Shown: positions 35,236 to 46,084 of the stretch, piece after piece
How the letters are laid out: each line of letters opens with the position of its first letter
How positions within the stretch are numbered: the first letter of the stretch is position 1
Assembly: GCF_001019715.1 (NCBI RefSeq)
Contig: NZ_BBXJ01000001.1
Coordinates: 1,116,001 to 1,180,000 of the forward strand
DNA from: Rodentibacter caecimuris
GTDB lineage: Bacteria; Pseudomonadota; Gammaproteobacteria; Enterobacterales; Pasteurellaceae
Direction of reading: 5' to 3'
DNA length: 64,000 nucleotides
Program-made: the position numbers and the translations under genes
The notes under the pieces: model-generated
What the model was told of the DNA's origin: nothing
Seen by the model: the letters and a program-made list of their open reading frames with translations, nothing else
Databases searched by the model: none

Positions 35236-36570
35236 ATGATCGAGACATCACAAACTATCCCGGAACTCGTTTCTTGGGCAAAAGAACGCGAGTTTTCACT
35301 GAATTTACCCACCGAGCGTTTGGTATTTCTGTTGGCGATTGCAATTTATAACAATGAACGATTAGACGGTGAAATGTTAGAAGCCGATCTTGTAGATATC
35401 TTTCGTCATACCATAAATGCCTTTGATCAATCTACCGATGCAATTGCCACTCGCGCCAATAACGCTATCAATGAGCTAGTCAAACAACGTTTATTAAATC
35501 GTTTTAGTAGCGAGTTTACCGAAGGTTTGGCTATTTATCGTCTTACGCCGCTCGGCGTAGGCGTGTCCGATTATTATATTCGCCAGCGTGAATTTTCTAC
35601 GTTACGCCTTTCCGTGCAACTTTCCATTGTTGCCGATGAAATACAACGGGCATCAAATTCTGCAGAGGAAGGGGCTCAAAATAATGAAAACGAGCATTAT
35701 TGGCGTAAAAATGTCTTTGCGCCGTTGAAATATTCCGTCGCAGAAATCTTTGACAGCATTGATCTTTCACAACGTATCATGGATGAAAATCAGCAAAGTA
35801 TTAAAGAAGAAATTGCCGAGCTGTTAAGCAAAGATTGGCAAGCGGCAATTTCAAGCTGTGAACGTTTGCTGGATGAAACATCAGGCAATTTACGTGAATT
35901 GCAAGATACCCTAAATGCCGCTGGCGATAAATTGCAGGCGCAATTACTTCGGATTCAGGATTCTGTCATCGGGCGTGAGGAGCTGTATTTTATCGATCAA
36001 CTCATTACGGATCTTCAATCCAAACTTGACCGTATTATCAGCTGGGGACAGCAAGCGATTGATTTATGGATTGGCTATGATCGTCATGTACATAAATTTA
36101 TCCGTACTGCCATCGATATGGATAAAAACCGAGTATTTTCACAACGCTTGCGTCATTCTATTCATCATTATTTTGATCATCCGTGGTTTTTATGGACGGC
36201 ACAAGCGGATCGACTCGTTGATTTACGTGATGAAGAAATGGTATTGCGTGAGGATGATGCGCTCGGCGAATTGCCTGAGGCATTGCAATATGAGTCCTTA
36301 TCTGATTTACATGATCAGATTGTTGATCATATGCAAAATCTGCTGATTCAATACCGTGAAAATAATCGTCCGATAGATTTGAGCGAGGTACTCAAAGAAC
36401 AACTTGATAGTTATCCGCTTTCCCGTCATTTTGATGTGGCGCGTATTATTGTCGATCAGGCGGTGCGTTTAGGAATAGCGAACGACGATTTGTCAGGCGT
36501 TTATCCGAGTTGGAAAGAAATTAACGATCAGGGTGCAGAGGTACAGGCTCACGTGATTGATAAGTATTAA
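35236..36570 (+). CDS. mukF: Chromosome partition protein MukF (kleisin)
   Basis: A 444-residue protein matching MukF (E. coli 440): winged-helix N-terminus ([24 protein letters not shown] start), long central helices, and a C-terminal winged helix ([20 protein letters not shown]). MukF bridges the MukB heads and binds MukE in the MukBEF condensin, which organises the chromosome. First gene of the muk operon. Confidence 0.95.
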   Translation: MIETSQTIPELVSWAKEREFSLNLPTERLVFLLAIAIYNNERLDGEMLEADLVDIFRHTINAFDQSTDAIATRANNAINELVKQRLLNRFSSEFTEGLAIYRLTPLGVGVSDYYIRQREFSTLRLSVQLSIVADEIQRASNSAEEGAQNNENEHYWRKNVFAPLKYSVAEIFDSIDLSQRIMDENQQSIKEEIAELLSKDWQAAISSCERLLDETSGNLRELQDTLNAAGDKLQAQLLRIQDSVIGREELYFIDQLITDLQSKLDRIISWGQQAIDLWIGYDRHVHKFIRTAIDMDKNRVFSQRLRHSIHHYFDHPWFLWTAQADRLVDLRDEEMVLREDDALGELPEALQYESLSDLHDQIVDHMQNLLIQYRENNRPIDLSEVLKEQLDSYPLSRHFDVARIIVDQAVRLGIANDDLSGVYPSWKEINDQGAEVQAHVIDKY

Positions 36571-36639
36571 AGTGCGGTCAATTTTACAAGAGATTTAATC
36601 ATCCTTGGGACAGGATATAAAGAGTAAGAGAAATAAACC

Positions 36640-37398
36640 ATGACAGATAATCTTCAAGATGTAATATCCCCAAAACTTGCAACGGCAATTGCGAATCCGT
36701 TATTTCCTATGGTGGATAGCCTTTTGCGTTCAGGTCGCCATATCAGCACGGAACAACTTGATAATCACGCCTTTTTAATGGATTTCCAAAATGAGCTAGA
36801 CGGTTTTTATCGTCGCTATAATGTGGAGCTTATTCGTGCGCCTGAAGGCTTTTTCTATTTACGTCCTAAGGCTACGACCTTAATTGCTCGTTCAGTACTT
36901 TCCGAATTGGAAATGTTAGTGGGAAAAGTGCTTTGTTACCTCTATTTAAGTCCGGAGCGTTTGGCACAGCAGGGGATTTTTAGCACACAAGAAGTTTATG
37001 ATGAATTACTCAATTTGGTTGACGGAGACAAATTGTTAAAAGCGGTGAATCAGCGCTCCAGCGGTTCTGACTTGGATAAACAAAAATTAGCTGAAAAAGT
37101 GCGTGCGGCAATTGGTCGTTTGCGCCGTTTGGGAATGATTCATACGGTAGGCGAACAAAATAGCGGCAAATTTACTATTTCCGAATCTGTTTTCCGTTTT
37201 GGAGCGGAAGTGCGTTCCGGAGATGATCCGCTAGAAGCCCAAGCCCGCTTAATTCGTGATGGGGAAGCCGCCACTCCGCAGTCTTTACAACTGGAAAAAC
37301 AAGCATTGGCAAATACGGAACATAATGTTGAGGAAATCGACGAGGAAAGTGCGGTTGAAATTGAAGCAGAATTTGATGATGTAGGAGAGCAAGAATAA
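36640..37398 (+). CDS. mukE: Chromosome partition protein MukE
   Basis: A 252-residue protein matching Muk[21 protein letters not shown] near the start, [19 protein letters not shown], and an acidic C-terminal tail. It binds MukF. The stop overlaps the mukB start (TAATG). Confidence 0.95.
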   Translation: MTDNLQDVISPKLATAIANPLFPMVDSLLRSGRHISTEQLDNHAFLMDFQNELDGFYRRYNVELIRAPEGFFYLRPKATTLIARSVLSELEMLVGKVLCYLYLSPERLAQQGIFSTQEVYDELLNLVDGDKLLKAVNQRSSGSDLDKQKLAEKVRAAIGRLRRLGMIHTVGEQNSGKFTISESVFRFGAEVRSGDDPLEAQARLIRDGEAATPQSLQLEKQALANTEHNVEEIDEESAVEIEAEFDDVGEQE

Positions 37399-40300
37399 TG
37401 TCTGATGTATTAGAATTAAAAAATGATATTGTGCAGGACGAATCACACGCGCAAGACATTGAACATACGGCAGAAAGCCTGCTTGTTGCACCTGCCATCA
37501 ATCATGCTGTCGAACGGGGCAAATTTCGCTCTCTAACATTAATCAACTGGAACGGCTTTTTTGCCCGTACATTTGATTTGGATGAATTGGTTACTACGCT
37601 TTCCGGTGGTAATGGCGCGGGGAAATCAACCACGATGGCAGGGTTTGTTACTGCGCTCATTCCGGATTTAACATTACTTCATTTCCGTAACACAACAGAA
37701 GCCGGCTCAACGGGCGGATCACGTGATAAAGGTTTACATGGGAAATTACGCCCGGGCGTTTGTTACGCCGTATTGGATACCATTAATTCCCGTCATCAGC
37801 GTGTTCTTGTCGGGGTTCGTTTGCAGCAGGTCGCCGGACGTGATAAAAAAGTCGATTTAAAAACCTTCTCCCTTCAAGGTGTTGAATTATCACAAAATCC
37901 GACCGCACTTTTCACGGAAAGCGTGGGGGAGCGTCAAGCACGCGTGCTGAATTTAAACGAACTCAAAGATAAAATTGAAAATTTAGGCGCTCAGTTTAAA
38001 CAATACCATTCCATCACCGATTATCACGGAATGATGTTTGATTTGGGCATTATTCCAAAACGTTTACGCTCCGCCTCAGATCGCAGCAAATTTTATAAAC
38101 TTATCGAAGCCTCCTTGTACGGTGGTATTTCAAGTGCGATCACTCGTTCTTTGCGTGATTATTTATTGCCGGAGAATTTAGGGGTACGCAAGGCCTTCCA
38201 AGATATGGAAAGTGCGTTGCGTGAAAACCGTATGACCTTGGAAGCCATAAAAGTTACCCAATCCGATCGTGATTTATTCAAGCATTTAATTACCGAAACC
38301 ACCAATTATGTGGCATCGGATTATATGCGTAATGCCAACGAACGCCGTGGCAATATTGAAGCGGCACTCGCGTTTCGCCGCGAATGGTATAAAGCCAAGA
38401 CGGAGCAGGATTTATCACAACACCGTTTAATTGATTTAAGCCGAGAGGTTGCCGAACTGGCGGAAAATGAACGTACGTTGGAAGTGGATCACCAAAGCGC
38501 GCAGGATCACTTAAATCTGGTGTTAAATGCACTTCGTCATCAAGAAAAAATATCTCGTTATCAAGAAGATGTTGCAGAGCTTTCCGAACGTTTGGAAGAA
38601 CAAAAAATAGTAGTGGAAACTGCCAATGAGCAACTTGAAGAAAGCCAAGCATTGTTTGAACAAAGTGAGATCGAAATCGATGAAGTACGTTCTCAACTTG
38701 CCGACTATCAACAGGCATTGGACGCCCAACAAACACGGGCTTTACAATATCAACAGGCTATTGCGGCTTTAGAAAAGGCAAAAAACCTATGCGGTTTAGC
38801 CGATCTGAATGTGAAAAATGTCTCTGATTACCACGCTGAATTTGAAGCACATGCGGAAAGCTTAACGGAAACAGTATTGGAATTAGAACATAAAATGTCT
38901 ATTTCTGAGGCGGCAAAATCCCAATTTGATAAGGCTTACCAATTAGTCCGTAAAATTGCCGGCGATATACCGCGTTCTACTGCTTGGGAAAGCGCTAAAG
39001 AATTATTGCGTGAATACCCAAGTCAAAAATTACAAGCACAACAAACACCGCAACTTCGTGCCAAATTGCATGAGCTGGAACAACGTTACGCCCAACAACA
39101 AAGTGCGGTCAGATTATTGAATGATTTTAATCAGCGGGCGGATTTAAATTTAGCCACTGCCGATGAATTAGAAGCCTATCATGCGGAGCAGGAAGCTTTG
39201 GTAGATGAGCTTACTGCGGATCTTTCCGAACAAGTGGAAACTCGTTCAATACTTCGTCAAAAACGTGAAAACTTAACCGCACTTTATGATGAAAATGCAC
39301 GTAAAGCGCCGGCTTGGCTGACAGCTCAGGCAGCATTGGAACGCTTGGAAGAGCAGAGCGGAGAGACTTTCCGGCACAGTCAGGATGTGATGAATTTTAT
39401 GCAGGCGCAACTCGTGAAAGAACGCGAATTGACGATGCAACGTGATCAACTTGAACAAAAACGCCAACAATTAGAGGAGCAAATTTCCCGTTTAAGTCAG
39501 CCTGATGGTTCTGAAGATATGCGTTTGAATGCGCTTGCAGAACGTTTTGGCGGTGTATTGCTTTCCGAACTTTATGATGACGTACAGATTGAAGACGCCC
39601 CGTATTTTTCCGCACTTTACGGCCCGGCACGACATGCTATTGTGGTTCGTGATTTAAATACGGTAAGGGAACAATTAGATAAACTTGATGACTGTCCGGA
39701 TGATCTTTATTTAATTGAAGGTGATCCAACCGCTTTCGATGACAGTGTACTATCCGCGCAAGAGCTTGAACTTGGCGTGGTGGTTCAAGTGTCCGAACGT
39801 GAATTGCGTTATTCTAAATTCCCGGAAATCCCATTATTTGGTCGTGCAGCCCGTGAAAAACGTTTGGAAGAATTGCAAGTTCAACGTGATGAAATTGCGG
39901 AAGATCACGCACAAATTGCCTTTGATGTGCAAAAATGCCAACGTTTACACGAACATTTCAGCCAATTTGTCGGTTTACATTTAGCCCTTGCATTCCAACC
40001 AAATCCGGAAGCATTAATGGCGGAAATTAACCGTGAACGTAATGAAATTGATCGTGAATTAAATCAATTTAGTAGCGGTGAGCAGCAATTGCGTATTCAA
40101 TTAGACAACGCAAAAGAAAAAATGCAATTGCTTAATAAATTAATTCCACAATTAAGCATATTGGCAGACGAAGATTTAGTTGATCGTATCGAGGAATGTC
40201 GGGAACAATTAGATATAGCGGAGCAAGACGAATTATTTATTCGTCAATATGGTGCGACGTTGTCACAACTAGAGCCGATAGCTAACACGCTGCAAAGCGA

Positions 40301-41915
40301 TCCGGAACACTATGAAACGTTAAAAAACGAATTAGCACAAGCCATTGAACGCCAAAAACAAGTGCAACAACGTGTTTTTGCATTAGCTGATGTCGTACAG
40401 CGTAAACATCATTTTGCTTATGAAGATCGGGTTCAGACAGAAACTTCGGAATTGAACGATCAACTTCGCCAACGTTTAGAACAAATGCAAACCCAACGTG
40501 ATGCACAACGGGAACAGCTTCGTCAAAAACAAACGCAATTTGCGCAATATAATCAGGTTTTCATTGGATTACAAAGTTCTTATGATAGTAAAAATCAGCT
40601 ATTAAAAGAACTCATTAGTGAAATTGATGAGTTGGGTGTGCGTGCCGATGAAGGAGCGGAAGAGCGGGCGCGTATTCGCCGTGATGAGTTGCATCAGCAA
40701 CTTTCAACCAATCGTCAAAGACGTTCTTATGTGGAAAAACAACTCACGTTAATTGAAAGTGAAGCGGAAAATCTTAACCGCCGTATTCGCAAGGCTGAAC
40801 GTGATTACAAAACCCAGCGAGAATTGATTGTTGCAGCCAAGGTAAGTTGGTGTGTCGTATTACGTTTATCCCGGCATTCCGATGTGGAAAAACGCTTAAA
40901 CCGCCGTGAGCTGGCTTATTTATCTGCTGATGAACTCCGCTCAATGTCGGATAAAGCATTGGGGGCATTACGTACCGCCGTGGCAGACAACGAATATTTA
41001 CGTGATAGTTTACGTGCCTCGGAAGATAGCCGTAAACCGGAAAACAAAGTGCGCTTCTTTATCGCGGTATATCAACATTTGCGTGAACGTATCCGCCAAG
41101 ACATCATTAAAACCGATGATCCTATTGATGCCATTGAACAAATGGAAATTGAACTTTCCCGCTTAACCGCTGAACTCACTAGCCGTGAGAAAAAACTGGC
41201 AATTAGTTCTGAAAGTGTGGCCAACATTATGCGGAAAACAATTCAACGTGAGCAGAACCGAATTCGTATGTTGAATCAGGGATTACAAAATATTGCTTTC
41301 GGTCAGGTAAAATCCGTACGCTTAGTGGTAAATATTCGTGATACCCATGCAATGTTGCTTGACGCCCTTTCCGGTCAGCAAGATGAGTATCAAGATTTAT
41401 TTAATGACAACCGCATTACTTTCTCAGAAGCCATGGCGAAGCTCTATCAACGCATTAATCCGCACATTGATATGGGGCAACGTACGGCGCAAACCATCGG
41501 CGAAGAATTATTGGATTATCGCAATTATCTTGAATTGGAAGTAGAAGTTTTCCGTGGTGCGGACGGTTGGTTACGCGCGGAAAGCGGCGCATTATCAACC
41601 GGTGAAGCTATCGGAACGGGGATGTCAATTTTGCTGATGGTAGTCCAAAGCTGGGAAGAAGAAAGCCGCCGGATTCGAGGTAAAGACATTGTACCTTGTC
41701 GCTTATTATTCCTTGATGAAGCGGCACGTCTTGACGGTAAGTCCATTTCCACCTTATTTGAATTGTGTGAACGATTGGATATGCAACTCCTCATCGCCGC
41801 ACCGGAAAATATTAGCCCGGAAAAAGGCACAACCTATAAATTGGTACGTAAAATTGCCGGTAACCAAGAACACGTTCACGTGGTTGGGTTACGAGGATTT
41901 GGTGCAACAGAGTAG
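37398..41915 (+). CDS. mukB: Chromosome partition protein MukB (SMC-like ATPase)
   Basis: A 1505-residue protein. Walker [10 protein letters not shown] is at residues 70-78, followed by long coiled coils with a central hinge. The C-terminal head has the signature region ([14 protein letters not shown]) and Walker B ([11 protein letters not shown]). It dimerises and compacts DNA as the motor of MukBEF. Length fits the Haemophilus-type protein. The full operon mukF-mukE-mukB is intact. Confidence 0.97.
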   Translation: MSDVLELKNDIVQDESHAQDIEHTAESLLVAPAINHAVERGKFRSLTLINWNGFFARTFDLDELVTTLSGGNGAGKSTTMAGFVTALIPDLTLLHFRNTTEAGSTGGSRDKGLHGKLRPGVCYAVLDTINSRHQRVLVGVRLQQVAGRDKKVDLKTFSLQGVELSQNPTALFTESVGERQARVLNLNELKDKIENLGAQFKQYHSITDYHGMMFDLGIIPKRLRSASDRSKFYKLIEASLYGGISSAITRSLRDYLLPENLGVRKAFQDMESALRENRMTLEAIKVTQSDRDLFKHLITETTNYVASDYMRNANERRGNIEAALAFRREWYKAKTEQDLSQHRLIDLSREVAELAENERTLEVDHQSAQDHLNLVLNALRHQEKISRYQEDVAELSERLEEQKIVVETANEQLEESQALFEQSEIEIDEVRSQLADYQQALDAQQTRALQYQQAIAALEKAKNLCGLADLNVKNVSDYHAEFEAHAESLTETVLELEHKMSISEAAKSQFDKAYQLVRKIAGDIPRSTAWESAKELLREYPSQKLQAQQTPQLRAKLHELEQRYAQQQSAVRLLNDFNQRADLNLATADELEAYHAEQEALVDELTADLSEQVETRSILRQKRENLTALYDENARKAPAWLTAQAALERLEEQSGETFRHSQDVMNFMQAQLVKERELTMQRDQLEQKRQQLEEQISRLSQPDGSEDMRLNALAERFGGVLLSELYDDVQIEDAPYFSALYGPARHAIVVRDLNTVREQLDKLDDCPDDLYLIEGDPTAFDDSVLSAQELELGVVVQVSERELRYSKFPEIPLFGRAAREKRLEELQVQRDEIAEDHAQIAFDVQKCQRLHEHFSQFVGLHLALAFQPNPEALMAEINRERNEIDRELNQFSSGEQQLRIQLDNAKEKMQLLNKLIPQLSILADEDLVDRIEECREQLDIAEQDELFIRQYGATLSQLEPIANTLQSDPEHYETLKNELAQAIERQKQVQQRVFALADVVQRKHHFAYEDRVQTETSELNDQLRQRLEQMQTQRDAQREQLRQKQTQFAQYNQVFIGLQSSYDSKNQLLKELISEIDELGVRADEGAEERARIRRDELHQQLSTNRQRRSYVEKQLTLIESEAENLNRRIRKAERDYKTQRELIVAAKVSWCVVLRLSRHSDVEKRLNRRELAYLSADELRSMSDKALGALRTAVADNEYLRDSLRASEDSRKPENKVRFFIAVYQHLRERIRQDIIKTDDPIDAIEQMEIELSRLTAELTSREKKLAISSESVANIMRKTIQREQNRIRMLNQGLQNIAFGQVKSVRLVVNIRDTHAMLLDALSGQQDEYQDLFNDNRITFSEAMAKLYQRINPHIDMGQRTAQTIGEELLDYRNYLELEVEVFRGADGWLRAESGALSTGEAIGTGMSILLMVVQSWEEESRRIRGKDIVPCRLLFLDEAARLDGKSISTLFELCERLDMQLLIAAPENISPEKGTTYKLVRKIAGNQEHVHVVGLRGFGATE

Positions 41916-41920
41916 AGGAT

Positions 41921-41962
41921 AAGTGCGGTTAAAAATGAAAGTATTTTTGACCGCACTTTTTT
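41921..41962 (+). terminator. Terminator of the muk operon, made of paired uptake words
   Basis: AAGTGCGGTTAAAAAT (41921-41936) pairs with ATTTTTGACCGCACTT (41943-41958), then a T tract. Both arms contain the 9-base uptake word. Confidence 0.85.
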
Positions 41963-42009
41963 ATAGGAAATTATCCGCAATTTTAAGAATTATTCATTAA
42001 GGAACAAAA

Positions 42010-42882
42010 ATGCACAATCTTATTCTCGCTATTTTCTGTAGCGTTGCCGTTTCTATTTTGCTCAAAGTCGCACGCAAGAAAAATATTATTATCGAGCAGG
42101 CGATTGCTTTTAACTATATTGTCGCCTTGTTATTGAGCTATTTTTTGCTAAAGCCGAACTTTAAAGAATTAGGATTCACGGATTATATCGTACAAAGCGA
42201 TAGCATGCCGATTTTCTTGGCATTAGGACTATTATTACCGAGCGTATTTATTATTATGTCAAAAGCGGTTGAATTTGCCGGTATAGTTCGTTCTGATGCG
42301 GCTCAGCGCTTATCTTTATTTTTGCCGATTTTAGCGGCGTTTTTTATTTTTAACGAAGCCTTAAGCCACTCAAAATTAATTGGCGTTATATTGGCATTTA
42401 TTGGTTTGCTTTGCTTGTTAAGTAAACCGAACGAGCAAAGTGCGGTCAATTTTAAAGGTATTTTTGCGTTAATTGGCGTCTGGTTTGGTTACGGCATTAT
42501 TGATATTTTGTTTAAGCAAGTGTCAAAGAGCGGTGGCGCATTCCCGACAACCTTGTTTATTGCCTTTTCACTCGCCGCTTGTGTGATGTTTATTTATTTG
42601 CTTCTTAAAAGAACACAATGGCGTGTGGCAAGTTTTGTCTGTGGGATTATTTTAGGGGTATTAAATTTTTTTAATATTCTGTTTTACATTAAGGCTCACC
42701 AAAGTTTTGGTGCAAACCCGACATTAGTATTTGCCGGAATGAATATTGGGGTGATTTGTTTGGGTACCATCACCGGTGCATTAATTTTTAAAGAAAAAAT
42801 CAGCAAAATTAATGGGGTAGGAATTGTGTTCAGCCTTACGGCTATTTGCTGTTTGTATTATTTAGATAAAATTTTGGTTTAG
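42010..42882 (+). CDS. EamA/DMT-family transporter
   Basis: A 290-residue protein with about ten membrane segments, including LILAIFCSVAVSILLKV, LIGVILAFIGLLCLLS and GVGIVFSLTAICCLYYL, in the two five-helix halves of drug/metabolite transporters. It probably exports a small metabolite; the substrate cannot be told. An AAGGAAC ribosome site precedes ATG 42010. Confidence 0.8.
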   Translation: MHNLILAIFCSVAVSILLKVARKKNIIIEQAIAFNYIVALLLSYFLLKPNFKELGFTDYIVQSDSMPIFLALGLLLPSVFIIMSKAVEFAGIVRSDAAQRLSLFLPILAAFFIFNEALSHSKLIGVILAFIGLLCLLSKPNEQSAVNFKGIFALIGVWFGYGIIDILFKQVSKSGGAFPTTLFIAFSLAACVMFIYLLLKRTQWRVASFVCGIILGVLNFFNILFYIKAHQSFGANPTLVFAGMNIGVICLGTITGALIFKEKISKINGVGIVFSLTAICCLYYLDKILV

Positions 42883-42896
42883 ATTTGAGAAAGACT

Positions 42897-44321
42897 ATGC
42901 AAAAAAACGATTTCAGTTTTTTTATTTATGATTATGAAAGTTTCGGTGTAAACCCGGCGACGGATCGTCCGGCACAATTTGCCGGTATCCGGACGGATGA
43001 GAATTTTAATATCATTGGTGATCCGATAATGCTTTATTGTAAGCAAACCAACGATTATTTGCCTTCCCCGGAAGCAGTGATGGTTACGGGGATCACGCCT
43101 CAAGAATGTAATGAAAAGGGGATTCCCGAACCGGAATTTGCTGAAAAAATTTTAACCGAATTTTCTCAGCCCAATACTTGCGTAATGGGTTATAACAACA
43201 TTCGTTTTGATGATGAAATGACGCGCTATACTTTTTATCGTAATTTTATTGATCCTTATGAATATAGTTGGAAGAATGGCAATTCTCGTTGGGATTTATT
43301 AGATCTGGTACGAGCTTGCTATGCATTACGCCCTGAAGGGATAAATTGGGCGTACGATGAGGAGGCAATGTCAAGTTTTAAATTAGAAAAGCTAACCAAA
43401 GTTAATGGAATTGCCCACGAGAATGCCCATGATGCTATGGCGGATGTGTATGCAACTATTGCTATGGCAAAATTAATTAAACAAAAACAGCCTAAATTAT
43501 TCCAATATTTCTTTGAAAATCGCGGCAAAAGGGACGTGGAAAAACTCATTGATACAGCAGAAATGACACCGTTAGTTCATGTTTCCGGTATGCTTGGAAA
43601 TTATCGTGGTAATTGCACGTGGATCGCTCCCTTAGCTTGGCATCCAATGAATCAAAATGCCATAATTGTATGTGATTTAAGCGGTGATATTGATAATTTA
43701 TTGGCAAAAAGTGTGGATGAATTAAGAACGGATTTATATACTAAAAAATCGTCGTTAAACGAAAGGGAAGTACCACCCGTTCCATTAAAACTTGTACATA
43801 TTAATAAATGTCCGATTCTTGCACCAGCCAAAACCTTATTACCAGAAAATGCTGAGCGTTTAGGTATAGATCGTCAATTATGTTTAGAAAATCTGGCTAA
43901 GCTACGTTCATCTTTTAATATTCGTCAGAAAGTCATTGATATTTTTAGCGAAGAACGCGTGTTCGAGCCTAGTGACAATGTGGAAATTGAACTTTATAGC
44001 GGTTTTTTCAGTAATGCCGATAAAAACAATATGATGATATTACGTCAATTACCTTCGGAAAAATTAGCCGAACATGGATTAGCTTTTGAAGATAAACGCA
44101 TAACTGATTTATTATTTCATTATCGTGCACGGCATTTCTATAAAACCTTGACACGTGCGGAGCAAATAAAATGGCAGAAATATCGTCAACGTAAATTAGA
44201 GCAAAGTTTGATTGATTTTGAGAACAGCTTAAAGCAACTTGCTGATGAAAATGTTGATAATCCAGAAAAACTATTTTTGCTACAACAGGTTTATGAATAT
44301 GGTGCAAAATTACTAGATTAA
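42897..44321 (+). CDS. sbcB: Exonuclease I (SbcB)
   Basis: A 474-residue 3'-5' single-strand DNA exonuclease, the same size as E. coli ExoI (475). The DEDD motif begins with YDYESFG (Asp12, Glu14), then NNIRFDDEM and HENAHDAMADVYA. It acts in recombination and mismatch repair. ATG 42897 with GAGAAAG upstream is chosen over the upstream alternative at 42885. It is the last host gene before the inovirus array. Confidence 0.95.
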   Translation: MQKNDFSFFIYDYESFGVNPATDRPAQFAGIRTDENFNIIGDPIMLYCKQTNDYLPSPEAVMVTGITPQECNEKGIPEPEFAEKILTEFSQPNTCVMGYNNIRFDDEMTRYTFYRNFIDPYEYSWKNGNSRWDLLDLVRACYALRPEGINWAYDEEAMSSFKLEKLTKVNGIAHENAHDAMADVYATIAMAKLIKQKQPKLFQYFFENRGKRDVEKLIDTAEMTPLVHVSGMLGNYRGNCTWIAPLAWHPMNQNAIIVCDLSGDIDNLLAKSVDELRTDLYTKKSSLNEREVPPVPLKLVHINKCPILAPAKTLLPENAERLGIDRQLCLENLAKLRSSFNIRQKVIDIFSEERVFEPSDNVEIELYSGFFSNADKNNMMILRQLPSEKLAEHGLAFEDKRITDLLFHYRARHFYKTLTRAEQIKWQKYRQRKLEQSLIDFENSLKQLADENVDNPEKLFLLQQVYEYGAKLLD

Positions 44322-44359
44322 TTTAGTGACAGTATCACAATAATACCTACTAAAAAATG

Positions 44360-44393
44360 AAAGCATATTCAGAAAATGAATATGCTTTTTTAG
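44360..44393 (+). terminator. Terminator of sbcB
   Basis: AAAGCATATTC (44360-44370) pairs with GAATATGCTTT (44378-44388), followed by six T. Confidence 0.85.
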
Positions 44394-44439
44394 TTTTTAA
44401 GTACTATAGATTTTTGTATTTGACGAGGGCGACGGAAAG

Positions 44440-44863
44440 GGAAAAGTGACTTATCCAGAATTGGAACAGTTTAACATTGAAAAAGCCTTACGTGACTTAA
44501 AACTGGAGCGTAGCGAAAGGCGTTAGTAAAAACACAAGAAAAGATCTCAAAAGTAAAACCAATCCCGATACATCCACACCTAATTTTAAATCCCGTCATC
44601 ATTACACGTAAAACATCACAACGTCACAAATAACATTTTATAGGATAAAAAAATAGGGTTGATTGTTCGTCAAAACGAACTGGATTTTGCACAGCCGTAT
44701 CTTGACAAAATACTGACAATCAATCTTAGCCATTCGATAAATTACACTGACAAGGTGTTACAACGTTTAAAAATCGCTTTATTTGTCCTGTTTTAGTAGT
44801 ATTCGTGACGTGTGCATAAGTCTGTGATTTCCTTAACCCGTAGTTTTTACTTACCCGATAACT
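44440..44863 (+). pseudogene. Remnant of the right end of an older inovirus unit (unit 0)
   Basis: A 31-base block at 44501-44531, encoding ...LERSERR-stop in one frame, is nearly repeated at 58411-58441 near the right end of unit B. Bases 44759-44793 match 58944-58979 (unit B end) with few changes. Bases 44782-44875 equal 49751-49844 (unit A end) over 94 bases. No intact gene remains. The simplest reading is the tail of an earlier prophage copy left of unit A. Confidence 0.6.
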
Positions 44864-44967
44864 AATTTCGCATAATGATTTTCGGATTATGTTACAATTC
44901 GCAGCGCGGTATAATCGCCATTGGCACCGCGCAAGAATTTACACATAATCCGCCATTATGCGAAATT
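44864..44967. other. attP-type folded dif site, unit A
   Basis: AATTTCGCATAA (XerC-type arm, 44864-44875), an 11-base centre and TTATGTTACAATT (XerD-type arm, 44887-44899) are followed by the stem GCGCGGT/ACCGCGC (44904-44910, 44926-44932). The same pair then appears inverted: AATTTACACATAA (44936-44948), 7 bases, TTATGCGAAATT (44956-44967). Folded as one strand, the arms pair into a dif-like duplex with unequal centres. This is the CTXphi attP plan. Arms agree with the Haemophilus dif arms as I remember them. Confidence 0.8.
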
Positions 44968-44983
44968 TTAAGTTATTGAATTT

Positions 44984-45265
44984 ATGTCAAATATTACCAT
45001 TCAACATATCACGCCAAGACATTTTTATGAGGCAGTGAAACTTCTCAAACAAACTGAGCATAATATAAGATTTAGCTATGATACGGTTGAAATTCGTTTT
45101 GTTTTTGATAGATTGGAAACTGCAGAACAGACTCAAGCAAGATTTGAGAGAATGGAACACTTGGGGGAGTTTTTAAAGGAACTGACAAATTCATCAGTTC
45201 CTATTGATTTAGAAGAATTTATAAAACAATATAGATATCAATCAGGGAAGAAATTTTTCAGATAG
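44984..45265 (+). CDS. Conserved protein next to the attachment site, unit A
   Basis: A 93-residue protein of unknown family, about 90% identical to the 94-residue copies in units B and C although the rest of unit A is unrelated or strongly diverged. It starts 17 bases after the folded att site with no clear Shine-Dalgarno; TATAAT at 44910-44915 inside the att hairpin may be its -10 box. It looks soluble, with a helical C-terminal half. Function not known. Confidence 0.65.
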   Translation: MSNITIQHITPRHFYEAVKLLKQTEHNIRFSYDTVEIRFVFDRLETAEQTQARFERMEHLGEFLKELTNSSVPIDLEEFIKQYRYQSGKKFFR

Positions 45266-45640
45266 CTAATATTTATCTCTATCTATATAAAAATATCCTA
45301 TAAAAATAAGAAATATCGCTATTCCAAAAATCCATTGCCATAGGTTTTCTCCATACCATGCATACATTCCTTCACGACAAAAATCCAATCCGCCACGGGT
45401 TGTCTTTTCTCCTTGTGCAATACATTTATAAGCTCCAGATTCCCAATTTAAAATAGGAACTATCACTCCTATATAAAAGCTAATGGTAGCAGTCAGCCAG
45501 GATAATCTTGTCCAATTTTTATCATATGATTTTAACAATACATAGACTGAACCTATGAGTAATATCCAAAATGGAAATTTGCTAGAAATTGATTGGAGTA
45601 TAAAGCTTAGTATGTTGTTGGTATTTTGTAGAATATCCAT
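45266..45640 (-). CDS. Membrane protein of unknown function, unit A accessory gene
   Basis: From ATG 45640 (GGAAATTC upstream) the product is 124 residues with three membrane segments (FPFWILLIGSVYVLL; SWLTATISFYIGVIVPI; LWQWIFGIAIFLIFIGYFYI) and a loop with two cysteines. It is encoded against the phage genes, in the slot where units B and C carry lipoproteins. Candidate superinfection-exclusion factor by position only. Confidence 0.6.
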   Translation of the reverse strand: MDILQNTNNILSFILQSISSKFPFWILLIGSVYVLLKSYDKNWTRLSWLTATISFYIGVIVPILNWESGAYKCIAQGEKTTRGGLDFCREGMYAWYGENLWQWIFGIAIFLIFIGYFYIDRDKY

Positions 45641-45680
45641 ATGAATTTCCTTATATTTCAATGTTTATTTTTTGTTCAAA

Positions 45681-45712
45681 AAAGTTCGGGAGTTCTGTTA
45701 CACCCGAACTTT
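45681..45712 (-). terminator. Terminator of the unit A regulator gene
   Basis: AAAGTTCGGG (45681-45690) pairs with CCCGAACTTT (45703-45712). Read on the minus strand it is followed by a T run. Confidence 0.75.
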
Positions 45713-45741
45713 GGTGTGGAATCCCGCACTAAAGTCCGCTT

Positions 45742-45918
45742 TTATTTTCTTTGAGCGAAATTTATGTAATCTTGCTCGTTTATGTGTTCTAAGCCTTTTT
45801 TAATTAAAATCTTTAATACTTCAGTATCTTTTAAGCTTGTTTTTGTTGCGATAACTGCTTTTACTGTTTCATCTTGTACTTTTTTCCAAGTATTTTCATC
45901 TATGTGTTTTGATGGCAT
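45742..45918 (-). CDS. Small ribbon-helix-helix-like regulator, unit A
   Basis: A 58-residue protein beginning MPSKHIDENTWKKV. It has a beta-strand segment VKAVIATKTSLKD followed by TEVLKILIKKGLEHI, the size and layout of ribbon-helix-helix repressors. It is divergent from the replication gene, with a block of TTAGAAA-like repeats between them, so it probably represses Rep transcription. It is unrelated to the unit B regulator. Assignment is by layout, not a confirmed domain hit. Confidence 0.55.
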   Translation of the reverse strand: MPSKHIDENTWKKVQDETVKAVIATKTSLKDTEVLKILIKKGLEHINEQDYINFAQRK

Positions 45919-45984
45919 TTCTTTTTCCCCGCTTTTTCTTCATTTTTGAAATGTTTTTGTGAGCTGTATCGCAAAATTTTATCA

Positions 45985-46070
45985 TTTCTAAGAAAAATAG
46001 AAATTAGATTATTGACATCTTAGAAACTAAGAAGTTGGAATTCATCCATTTTCTAATTTCTAATAATCTA
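45985..46070. promoter_or_regulatory. Operator repeats and promoter region, unit A
   Basis: Repeated TTTCTAAG / TAGAAATTAG / CTTAGAAACTAAG words lie at 45985-45992, 45998-46008 and 46019-46031 (a perfect palindrome), with more copies near 46050-46070. TTGACA at 46012-46017 could be a -35 box for the rep operon. Likely binding sites for the 58-residue regulator. Confidence 0.55.
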
Positions 46071-46084
46071 AGATTATTTTCTGT

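Noticed and set aside
40830..40900. Possible frameshift or insertion in the mukB C-terminal coiled coil
   Set aside because: The frame stays open and all head motifs follow; total length is normal for Haemophilus-type MukB.
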